Shown here in pieces: positions 23,388 through 30,010 of a stretch of 31,834 nucleotides of DNA. A model generated the notes under the pieces. It worked only from the letters and a program-made list of their open reading frames with translations. It was not told the DNA's origin and did no database searches. The DNA comes from Candidatus Acidulodesulfobacterium acidiphilum. Lineage in GTDB: Bacteria; SZUA-79; Acidulodesulfobacterales; Acidulodesulfobacteraceae. Both the position numbers and the translations under genes were made by a program. Position 1 is the first letter of the stretch. Each line of letters begins with the position of its first letter. The stretch spans positions 1 through 31,834 of the forward strand of contig SHMQ01000025.1 in assembly GCA_008534395.1 (NCBI GenBank). The letters run 5' to 3'.

Positions 23388-24182
23388 TTATTTTTTAATA
23401 TATGCCATGTAATTTATCATATAATTAAATTCCGTTTTTAAACCGCCGAAGGACTGCATTACGTAATCGGTAAAATACGGCACGGTAACGTAAAGCATAA
23501 GAAGTCCTACCGCTATAGTTATAGGAAAACCTACGGCAAAAATATTAAATTGCGGCGCAATTCTTCCCATAAGAGCAATAATTACGTTTAATATAATCGC
23601 TACCAAAACTATAGGGATGCTTAAATCCAAACCTATTAAAAATATGTCGTTAGACCTTAAAACTAAATATTGAAAAATATGCGGCGAGAAATTGACGAAA
23701 GTTAAAGGTATAGTTTGAAAACTTCTGTATATCCCTTCTATTACAAAGAAAAAAGCAGACGTCTGTATAAAAATTATAAGAGCGACGTAGTTCTGCAAAT
23801 TAGATATTAAAGAAACCTGCTGATTAGAGATGAGGGGATTTATAAGGCTTATCATTCCAAAACCGACCTGCGTACTTATAAGTTGTCCGGCAACTTCGAC
23901 GCCGGTAAAAATTATAAGCACTAAAAACCCGAAAATAATACCTATAAGAGCTTGGGAAATAACGGCTAAAATCAGCTCCGGCAAGGTTAGATGAGGGATT
24001 ATCTGAGTTTTAACCACTAAAGGATAGACTATTAACGACATGAAAAAGGCCAGACCTATCTTTGCCCAGTTTGGAACGGAAGAACTGCCGATAAACGGAA
24101 GAGCGATTATCATTGCGATAATCCTGAAAAATATCAGCATAAATTCTATTAAAAGATATTGGTGTATTATAATTGCCGGCAA
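23388..24182 (-). CDS. fliR: Export gate protein FliR
   Basis: FliR is a membrane component of the export gate, usually one copy with five FliP and four FliQ. The 264-residue protein is almost all hydrophobic, with several predicted membrane helices. Family features include FFRIIAMIIALPFIGSSSVP (19-38), the LILAVISQALIGIIFGFLVL segment, GQLISTQVGFGMISLINPL, and the C-terminal block RIAPQFNIFAVGFPITIAVGL. Its order fliP-fliQ-fliR-flhB-flhA is the standard one. It begins one base after fliQ ends. Confidence 0.95.
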   Translation of the reverse strand: MPAIIIHQYLLIEFMLIFFRIIAMIIALPFIGSSSVPNWAKIGLAFFMSLIVYPLVVKTQIIPHLTLPELILAVISQALIGIIFGFLVLIIFTGVEVAGQLISTQVGFGMISLINPLISNQQVSLISNLQNYVALIIFIQTSAFFFVIEGIYRSFQTIPLTFVNFSPHIFQYLVLRSNDIFLIGLDLSIPIVLVAIILNVIIALMGRIAPQFNIFAVGFPITIAVGLLMLYVTVPYFTDYVMQSFGGLKTEFNYMINYMAYIKK

Positions 24183-24183
24183 A

Positions 24184-24462
24184 TCAGCTTCCTCCCCTTA
24201 TATATTCGGGAAAATGCGAAAACATTGCCGTCGCAAAATTTCCCATAATGTTTAGCATCCACGGTCCAAAAATTAGTAAAACTATTATAACTACGATAAT
24301 TTTGGGAACAAAAGTAATCGTCTGATCCTGAAGCTGAGTAACGGCTTGAAACATACTTATGAGTATTCCTATTGCAAGACTCGCTATAAGCGGAGGCGCG
24401 CTTAAATATAAAACCGTAAGTATCACTTTTTGAATTATAAAATTTACGAACGCTACCGACAC
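24184..24462 (-). CDS. fliQ: Export gate protein FliQ
   Basis: The 92-residue protein has two long membrane helices (about 12-40 and 50-78) and the FliQ pattern: APPLIASLAIGILISMFQAV, then TQLQDQTITFVPKIIVVIIV, and a hydrophobic second helix ending near GPWMLNIMGNF. FliQ packs around FliP and FliR in the export pore. Normal length is 89-90. It lies between fliP (69-base gap) and fliR (one base gap). Confidence 0.95.
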   Translation of the reverse strand: MSVAFVNFIIQKVILTVLYLSAPPLIASLAIGILISMFQAVTQLQDQTITFVPKIIVVIIVLLIFGPWMLNIMGNFATAMFSHFPEYIRGGS

Positions 24463-24531
24463 CTTAACCTATCTCCCTATTTATTTATTATTTGGACGTA
24501 ATTTAATTATGCTCCCACATCCTTATCGCCG

Positions 24532-25242
24532 TTAAGTATGAAAACTCTGTACCAAAGAACCTATTACCAAATACCAGCCGTTTACCATAACGAAAAGCAT
24601 AAGCTTAAAGGGAAGAGATATCATGGTAGGCGGCAGCATAAGCATGCCCATAGACATTAAAAGGCTCGAAACCACAAGATCTAATATCAAAAACGGAAGA
24701 TATATAAGAAAACTTATCTCGAAAGCCGTCGTAAGTTCGCTTACAATAAATGCCGGAACGAGAACGTAAGTCGGCACGTCTTTAGGAGATTTAATATTCT
24801 TGATTTTAGACATTTTAACAAAAAGTTCCAAATCTTTAAGTCTCGTCTGTTTAAGCATAAAATCCCTGACAGGTTGAATTCCTATTTTATAAGCTTTTTT
24901 AATTCCTATAAAACCTTTAGTATATGGAACGTAAGCATTATTATATACGGAACTTATAACAGGAGCCATTATAAAAAAAGTAAGAAAAAGGCTTAATCCT
25001 ATAATTACCTGATTCGGCGGTTCCGTCGTAAGCCCAAGTGAAGTTCTTAAAAACGATAGAACTACCACGATTCTGACGAATGAAGTCATCATTATCAAGA
25101 TAGAAGGCGCTATAGAAATTACGGTAAAGATTAGAAGTATCTGAATAAGCATAGATACCTGCGAATGCGGCGCATGACCGGTCATAGTTATGGCAGGCAG
25201 AGCTAAAAGCGAAGTGTTTTTAAAGCTTTTTACTTTTAACAT
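24532..25242 (-). CDS. fliP: Export gate protein FliP
   Basis: FliP forms the core pentamer of the flagellar export pore. The 236-residue protein has the family blocks SILIMMTSFVRIVVVLSFLR, GLTTEPPNQVIIGLSLFLTF, MAPVISSVYNNAY, the lumenal LKDLELFVKM, VLVPAFIVSELTTAFEISF, and the C-terminal MLMLPPTMISLPFKLMLFV. Its start overlaps the end of fliO by 23 bases; GGAG four bases before the ATG supports it. An alternative start at M20 (MTGHAPHSQ) would shorten the N-terminus. Many FliP proteins have a cleaved signal peptide; here the N-terminus is short and only mildly hydrophobic before the first membrane helix. Confidence 0.95.
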   Translation of the reverse strand: MLKVKSFKNTSLLALPAITMTGHAPHSQVSMLIQILLIFTVISIAPSILIMMTSFVRIVVVLSFLRTSLGLTTEPPNQVIIGLSLFLTFFIMAPVISSVYNNAYVPYTKGFIGIKKAYKIGIQPVRDFMLKQTRLKDLELFVKMSKIKNIKSPKDVPTYVLVPAFIVSELTTAFEISFLIYLPFLILDLVVSSLLMSMGMLMLPPTMISLPFKLMLFVMVNGWYLVIGSLVQSFHT

Positions 25243-26542
25243 CGCTCTCCATCAACCCCTTAAGTCTTTCTTCTATATCGAAAAATATATTATCGGCTTT
25301 GTTTTTAAATTTGGCTTCGTTGATATTTTTAACTTTACCGGATTTATCTAAAGCATCTGCGGCGGTATTTTCCGGAAATTCCGACCGACCGCCGACCTTT
25401 TCCCTCATAACGTCCGCAAATCTGCCGTAGGTTTTGACTGCCGGCGAAGGGCTGGCGAACGGACCGGCGGCGTTCCCGTAAACAGGCGTTTCATCGTATG
25501 CCGCATAAGCTTCGGGATTAAATTGTTTGCCGCTTTTTCCTTTAATTTCTTTAGATTCTTTTATTTCTTTTACCGAAGTTTTGCCTTGCTGTTCGGTATA
25601 ATCCGAAATTTCGGAATTTTGCTGACCGGCGGTTCCCTGTAAACGCCCTATCATCTGAATATTTGAAGGAGAGACTCCTACTAAAAAAAATTCTCTATTT
25701 ACTTCTATAAGCAGGATAGATTTTTTATTGCCGAGATTAATAGAAGATATTATTTTCAGGCTGTTAATTTTTTCTTTCGTCGAAACCCTGTTTTTAAATT
25801 TATTCATAAAGAAATATATGCCGTAAATCATGGCGATAATAAGAGCTAAATAAACCGCGGTTTTAACGGCTTCAAGACCCATATTTAAACCGGCCGGTTT
25901 TTTTAAAGAAGCATTTTTTAAATTTAAATGTTTTGCATTGGAAAAAGCGCCGGCATTAGATGCGGCAGAGGGTTTAAGATTATTTTTCGATTTTGTTTTA
26001 TTAACTTTACTTGTTTTGTCTGCGGCGTTATTTACCAAGACGGTATTTTTCTTTCCTACGTTTTTAAATATATCGGCGGGAAATCCGCCGACTATTTTAA
26101 TAACCAAATAATTTCGATAAAATGAAGCAAAAACGTTTTTCCGTGCTATTTTTATACTTTTATTAAAATAAACGACGGCATCTAATCCCGAATTGCCCGC
26201 CGGTATAATTTCGGCGGCTTTAAAAAGCCTGCTGCCTTTAAAATTTACAAACTTGGATTGCCGTGCGGACCCATAGGAAACAGTATTATTAAAAACGGCT
26301 TCAATGCCGTATTTTTTATAAATCATATTTTTTAAAACGTTTTGCGGTTTGCCGTTAAATCTAAACCATATAAAATAAGAATTGTTTTTTTTGCTTTCCG
26401 AAACCGAAATTCCTTTTAACGTCAAGCCGCTTTCGGCATATGCTTTATTGAAGGCGGCGGCTAAAAAAATCAAAACCGCGGAAATAAAACAAAAAGTATA
26501 AAATAACGATTTAATTTTATTCATATTAAATATATTAAACAT
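25220..26542 (-). CDS. fliO: FliO-like export gate assembly protein with large periplasmic and cytoplasmic extensions
   Basis: The 440-residue protein is placed where fliO always lies, between fliN and fliP. The FliO core is at about 226-303: a membrane helix VYLALIIAMIYGIYFFM, then SLKIISSINLGNKKSILLIE and NREFFLVGVSPSNIQMIGRL. Before it lies a signal peptide (1-36, ending AYA) and a beta-rich domain of roughly 40-160, AMIN-like in pattern (FIWFRFNGKP, DAVVYFNKSI, YLVIKIVGG). A Lys/Asn/Ala-rich stalk (160-225) follows. After the core is a polar tail of about 135 residues. Ordinary FliO is 100-150 residues. FliO helps FliP assemble; the role of the extensions is unknown. M7 is an alternative start. 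Confidence 0.85.
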   Translation of the reverse strand: MFNIFNMNKIKSLFYTFCFISAVLIFLAAAFNKAYAESGLTLKGISVSESKKNNSYFIWFRFNGKPQNVLKNMIYKKYGIEAVFNNTVSYGSARQSKFVNFKGSRLFKAAEIIPAGNSGLDAVVYFNKSIKIARKNVFASFYRNYLVIKIVGGFPADIFKNVGKKNTVLVNNAADKTSKVNKTKSKNNLKPSAASNAGAFSNAKHLNLKNASLKKPAGLNMGLEAVKTAVYLALIIAMIYGIYFFMNKFKNRVSTKEKINSLKIISSINLGNKKSILLIEVNREFFLVGVSPSNIQMIGRLQGTAGQQNSEISDYTEQQGKTSVKEIKESKEIKGKSGKQFNPEAYAAYDETPVYGNAAGPFASPSPAVKTYGRFADVMREKVGGRSEFPENTAADALDKSGKVKNINEAKFKNKADNIFFDIEERLKGLMESDVKSKKL

Positions 26543-26543
26543 A

Positions 26544-27188
26544 TTAAAGTTTTTTAACCCTTTCTACCGGGCTTATAATATCCGTCAGCCTGACGCCGAA
26601 TTTATCGTTGACCAAAACAACCTCTCCCCTCGCCATAAGTTTGCCGTTAACGTATATATCCAAAGGCTCGCCGGCAAGTTTTGCAAGTTCTATGACCGAA
26701 CCCTGTCCAAGCTGGAGCATATCGTTAATAACCATTTTTGTCCTCCCCAATTCTACCGATATGGTAAGAGGTATATCGAGAATAAAATCCAAATTTTTTG
26801 GCGGTTCGGCAGTTTTATCGGATTCGTCGAACGATGCAAATTCTAATTTTTTTACCGGTTTCTTAGGAGTTGGTTGCGCAGTTTCATTTTTTGCAGGTTT
26901 AATATCTTCGACTCCCAAATCTGCCGCGTCAGATACTACGGCTGTTCCGCTATTGCCGCCCGCTTGGCTTTGTTCCGCAGGTGCGGTGCTTTCGGACGAA
27001 GCATTTGCCCCTGCGCCGGCATTAGCGGCTTCTTCCTCTTTAAAGGCATCCTCCCAGCTGATATTGTCGTCTTCGTCCTCCGAAGGCGCAGCCTGCTTGG
27101 CTGTTTCTGCACCTGCCGCCCGGCTTTGAACCTGTGCGTCTTCTCCAGCTTTTTTTTCTAATTCTTCGGTCTTATTTTCTTCACTCAT
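26544..27188 (-). CDS. fliN: Motor switch protein FliN
   Basis: FliN forms the base of the C-ring together with FliM and docks export cargo. The 214-residue protein ends with the SpoA/FliN domain (about 130-214): ILDIPLTISVELGRTKMVIN, MLQLGQGSVIELAKLAGEPL, DIYVNGKLMARGEVVLVNDK and FGVRLTDIISPVERVKKL. In front is an unusually long Ala/Glu/Gln-rich, probably disordered region of about 125 residues. The start overlaps fliM by 8 bases, implying coupled translation. There is no CheC/CheX domain, so it is FliN and not the phosphatase FliY. Confidence 0.95.
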   Translation of the reverse strand: MSEENKTEELEKKAGEDAQVQSRAAGAETAKQAAPSEDEDDNISWEDAFKEEEAANAGAGANASSESTAPAEQSQAGGNSGTAVVSDAADLGVEDIKPAKNETAQPTPKKPVKKLEFASFDESDKTAEPPKNLDFILDIPLTISVELGRTKMVINDMLQLGQGSVIELAKLAGEPLDIYVNGKLMARGEVVLVNDKFGVRLTDIISPVERVKKL

Positions 27189-28173
27189 AATAGCCCTCTT
27201 TACCCAACGGTATGTCGGAAATTATTTTTACGGCAAGATTATTATTTAGTTTACCCGGATAAGCAATAAATTTCGGCAGATTTTCTATATCGATCACTAA
27301 AGGGTCTTCTATTCTTTTGTCTAACACTATAACGTCGCCTTTTTTTATTTTTAAAAAATCTCGGGAGCTTATGCTCGTCTTTCCGAGATCAATCCTTATA
27401 TTAAGTTCCGATTCTTTAAGCCTTTCTTTAAATCTTTCTATCCATCTGTGGTCGACTTCAAGCTGTTCGCTCTGAAATCCGCTGTAAAGTTTTTCTTTAA
27501 TAGGCTCTATCATTGAATAAGGTATACATATCATAAATTTAGAAACGGCGCCTTCTATGTCCACCTCGAATCTGCTTATAATTACGACCTCCGTAGGCGT
27601 AACTATAGTCGCAAACTGAGGATTTATTTCGCTTCTTTGAAATTCTATGTCTATCGGCGAAACCGGCATCCAAGCAGTTTTTAGCGAATTAAAAGCCATA
27701 TCCGTTATTTTTTTTATCAGTTTGTTTTCTATTGGCGAAAAATCCCTTCCTTCTATTTTTACGTGCAGGTCGGTAGTGCCGCCGAAAAAAATATCTATCA
27801 GGTTATACACTAATCTTGAGTCTAAAACGAAAATAGCATAGCCGCGAAGAGGCGGCATTTTAAAAATAGTCAGGCTCGTCGGAAGCGGAATATTTTTTAA
27901 AAACTCCCCGAATTTCTGCATATCTACCGAAGTAGACGTTATTTCCGCAACTTTTCTTAGGGCGGAAGTTAAATCGTTTCTTAAAAGACGGGCAAACCTT
28001 TCGTTGATTATTTCTAGAGTGGGCATTCTGCCCCTGACTATCCTGTCCTGCGAAGTTAAATCGTAAGGCTTTATACCGCCAAGATTTTCTTCTTTTTTTT
28101 CCGATTCTATCGCGCCGGAAGATATGCCTCTAAGCAGAGCGTTAACTTCGTCTTGCGATAATATTTCAGCCAT
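27181..28173 (-). CDS. fliM: Motor switch protein FliM
   Basis: FliM receives CheY-P and turns the C-ring. The 330-residue protein begins with the CheY-binding peptide, AEILSQDEVNALLRGI, then KPYDLTSQDRIVRGRMPTLE, INERFARLLRNDLTSALR, a central CheC-like fold without catalytic residues, and a C-terminal SpoA domain (LRIDLGKTSISSRDFLKI-like, read as LNIRIDLGKTSISSRDFLKI; then KGDVIVLDKRIEDPLVIDI). Length is typical. It lies between fliL (10-base gap) and fliN (8-base overlap). Confidence 0.96.
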   Translation of the reverse strand: MAEILSQDEVNALLRGISSGAIESEKKEENLGGIKPYDLTSQDRIVRGRMPTLEIINERFARLLRNDLTSALRKVAEITSTSVDMQKFGEFLKNIPLPTSLTIFKMPPLRGYAIFVLDSRLVYNLIDIFFGGTTDLHVKIEGRDFSPIENKLIKKITDMAFNSLKTAWMPVSPIDIEFQRSEINPQFATIVTPTEVVIISRFEVDIEGAVSKFMICIPYSMIEPIKEKLYSGFQSEQLEVDHRWIERFKERLKESELNIRIDLGKTSISSRDFLKIKKGDVIVLDKRIEDPLVIDIENLPKFIAYPGKLNNNLAVKIISDIPLGKEGYYE

Positions 28174-28183
28174 ATTTTTATTT

Positions 28184-28723
28184 TTATTGAACTAAATAAT
28201 TATTGAAATAAACTCCGGTTACGGTATCGTCTCCAAGAAGCTGATTAAGGCTCCTCGCTATCTGATGCCTTAAAGACAGTTGCCCTTGAGGACTATCTAT
28301 TTCTTTTGACGTTTTTGAACTTAAAATCATGATTATACGGTTTCTTACCTTAGGGGTAAGCTGTTTGAAAATGCCTACGTTAGAACCGGGTTTTAATTCT
28401 ATAGACATAGAAACCTTTACGTAAGCGGTTCTGTTAGTGTTTGCAAGATTGGTCAAAAAAGATTTAAGTTTTATCATCGGACCAGGCTGCACATTGGAAA
28501 GCCCAGCCGGTTTATTAACCGTGGTTTTGCTTTTTTTGGCGAGTAAAAAATGGTAAGCCGCAAAACCGCCGCCTCCGAGTATAAGCAGAAGCGGAACAAT
28601 GATAAACAAAAGTTTTTTCTTCCCGCCTTTTTTATTGGATGCCTCTATCTGAGAGATAGTGGACATCTCCTCGTCGACATTGCCGAGTTCCTTGTTAGTT
28701 TTGCCGTTTTTGTCATCAGCCAT
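28184..28723 (-). CDS. fliL: Flagellar basal body protein FliL
   Basis: FliL sits around the stator and supports torque. The 179-residue protein has a cytoplasmic N-terminus, one membrane helix at about 37-60 (KLLFIIVPLLLILGGGGFAA) and a periplasmic domain with the FliL pattern: MIKLKSFLTNLANTNRTAYV, KVSMSIELKP, and a C-terminal RNRIIMILSSKTSKEIDSPQ, then RHQIARSLNQLL and VTGVYFNNYLVQ. It is first in fliL-M-N-O-P-Q-R-flhB-flhA; a sigma-54 type element lies upstream, and GGAGG precedes the ATG by six bases. Confidence 0.94.
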   Translation of the reverse strand: MADDKNGKTNKELGNVDEEMSTISQIEASNKKGGKKKLLFIIVPLLLILGGGGFAAYHFLLAKKSKTTVNKPAGLSNVQPGPMIKLKSFLTNLANTNRTAYVKVSMSIELKPGSNVGIFKQLTPKVRNRIIMILSSKTSKEIDSPQGQLSLRHQIARSLNQLLGDDTVTGVYFNNYLVQ

Positions 28724-29069
28724 AAACCGCCTCCAAAATTAAATTTATACAAATATCCTTACGAAAGATAATGCAATATCTATGCCATATTATCCAAAAT
28801 TATAACATACAATATAATAATCTAATAAAATCAATGAATTATTGATTATTTTATAAATTAATTCGATATGGATATATTAAATAACATTTAAGATATCGTC
28901 ATTATTCTGACGCTGTTATTCGTTTTCGTCAAATTTTTAAAATTAATTTAATTTTAATCGATTTTATATACAATAGCAATTTCTAAATAGAATTTAGCCG
29001 TATAAGCTAATTTGGGATGGGTGAGAAGGGAGCGGATTTATTATATTTTAATAATTAGAATTATCAATA
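28724..29069. other. AT-rich non-coding gap holding the fliL promoter
   Basis: This 346-base stretch between fliL and the MotE-like gene has no convincing gene on either strand. It holds the sigma-54 type element at 28772-28787 and an AT-only perfect inverted repeat with 9-base arms (TTAAAATTA, 28937-28957). It also holds a weak TGACG...CGTCA stem near 28907-28930. No strong rho-independent terminator for the MotE-like gene is seen. Upstream activator sites would be expected here but were not recognised. Confidence 0.6.
28772..28787 (-). promoter_or_regulatory. Sigma-54 type (-24/-12) promoter upstream of fliL
   Basis: On the minus strand the 16 bases are TGGCATAGATATTGCA: GG and GC elements at the exact RpoN spacing, and 12 of 16 positions identical to the element before flgF. 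A start near 28761 would give a leader of about 38 bases to fliL. It would drive the motor switch and export gate operon. Confidence 0.75.
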
Positions 29070-29492
29070 TTATTTTCCAGCTATGGCATTGGTGAAAAAT
29101 ATTGCGGATTTAACCGGCATCCTTGAAATTATAGCGGAAGCGGCTTTTGCGGTCATGTGCGATAAAATATATATCGCGACGCTTTTATCTATACCGGGAA
29201 GTATAGCGGCGGCTTTTCTTGGACTCATAGAAGAATAAACTGGTATTAAGTTTTTTATTTTAGCCTGCTGAGCGGTTTTTATATGATGGATTTTAGATTC
29301 AATTTTTTTTAACTGCTCTACTTCGGATTTAATCTGATTTTTGAGAACTTTAATCTCCTGTCTTTCCGCGGAAACGCTTGAAGCATAAGCCGAAACGGGC
29401 GAAAAACAGCAATAGCAATAAGATAAAAATACGGCGGCAAATATCAAAAAGGGAATAAAAAGAACGTTATGCAGACTTACTTTTTTCTTCAT
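29070..29492 (-). CDS. MotE-like flagellar protein
   Basis: The 140-residue protein has an N-terminal membrane anchor or signal (about 9-38), a coiled coil of about 40 residues (ERQEIKVLKNQIKSEVEQLK onward) and a C-terminal MgtE-N-like motif: NLIPVYSSMSPRKAAAILPG, then VAIYILSHMTAKAASAIISR, MPVKSAIFFTNAI. This pattern is that of MotE, a periplasmic chaperone-like partner of the stator protein MotC in Rhizobium, and of homologues that lie beside fliJ in many other bacteria. Gene order fliK-fliJ-this gene supports a flagellar role. The precise role here is inferred. Confidence 0.72.
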   Translation of the reverse strand: MKKKVSLHNVLFIPFLIFAAVFLSYCYCCFSPVSAYASSVSAERQEIKVLKNQIKSEVEQLKKIESKIHHIKTAQQAKIKNLIPVYSSMSPRKAAAILPGIDKSVAIYILSHMTAKAASAIISRMPVKSAIFFTNAIAGK

Positions 29493-29528
29493 ATATTATA
29501 TATTATTATATATTTTTTATATATTTAT

Positions 29529-29960
29529 TTATTGATTTATGAAACGGTTAGAAGCAAAATCGGAAGTTACGGCTTCTTCTCTTTTTAATTCGTTAATTTT
29601 ATCTATCGCAAGATGCTTTTCTCTAAGTTTGTTTATTTTTTCATATTCTATTTTAGCTTCAATAACCGATTTTTTTTTAATTTCAAGTTCTCGTTCGGCA
29701 GATTCCTGTTCGGCAAGCAATTCGTTCAGCTTATACTGCAGGGATTTATATCCTGTTTCAAGCGTATTGTAACCGTATATGTCAGATATACCCGCAACCT
29801 GCGCCGAATAAGATTTTTTAAAAGATTCCAAAGATTTTTGAACGTCGAATATAGCTAAATTTATCAGCGCAACCCTCTTCTGAACTTCGGAAAGTTCGGT
29901 GTATTTTTTATCGAGAATTGTTTTTCGGTGGTTCAATATGTTCTGAAATTTAAATGCCAT
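29529..29960 (-). CDS. fliJ: Flagellar export chaperone FliJ
   Basis: FliJ is a small coiled coil which activates the FlhA gate and links it to the FliI ATPase. From the ATG at 29958-29960 the protein is 143 residues and starts MAFKFQNILNHRKTILDKKY, the standard FliJ beginning; the rest is continuous heptad helix. An upstream in-frame ATG at 29991-29993 would add MNSILPRHKLT, but those codons come from a decayed copy of the palindromic repeat family, so I chose the internal start. Neither start has a strong ribosome site. It lies directly after fliK. fliI is not in the window. Confidence 0.8.
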   Translation of the reverse strand: MAFKFQNILNHRKTILDKKYTELSEVQKRVALINLAIFDVQKSLESFKKSYSAQVAGISDIYGYNTLETGYKSLQYKLNELLAEQESAERELEIKKKSVIEAKIEYEKINKLREKHLAIDKINELKREEAVTSDFASNRFINQ

Positions 29961-29964
29961 AGTT

Positions 29965-30000
29965 AATTTGTGACGGGGCAGAATAGAATTCATTCCTGCT
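29965..30000. repeat. Decayed copy of the palindromic repeat between fliK and fliJ
   Basis: The plus strand reads AATTTGTGACGGGGCAGAAT followed by AGAATTCATTCCTGC, which aligns in the same orientation with the flhG-flanking units (AATTTGTTGCGGGTCGGAATTGAATTCCGC pattern: shared AATTTGT, G-rich arm, GAATTC core). Arms no longer pair fully. It covers the 5' end of the longest fliJ frame. Confidence 0.65.
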
Positions 30001-30010
30001 TTTATATAAT

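Noticed and set aside
26544-27188. FliY-type phosphatase instead of FliN
   Set aside because: The N-terminal part is low complexity and has no CheC active-site Glu/Asn motif; only the C-terminal FliN domain is present.
28937-28957. Rho-independent terminator after the MotE-like gene
   Set aside because: The 9-base perfect stem is made only of A and T, lies over 100 bases downstream and lacks a U-run after a GC stem. Recorded only as a repeat within the gap.
29017-29058. Tiny plus-strand frame (ATGGGTGAGAAGGGAGCG...)
   Set aside because: Thirteen codons, no ribosome site, no conservation evidence.
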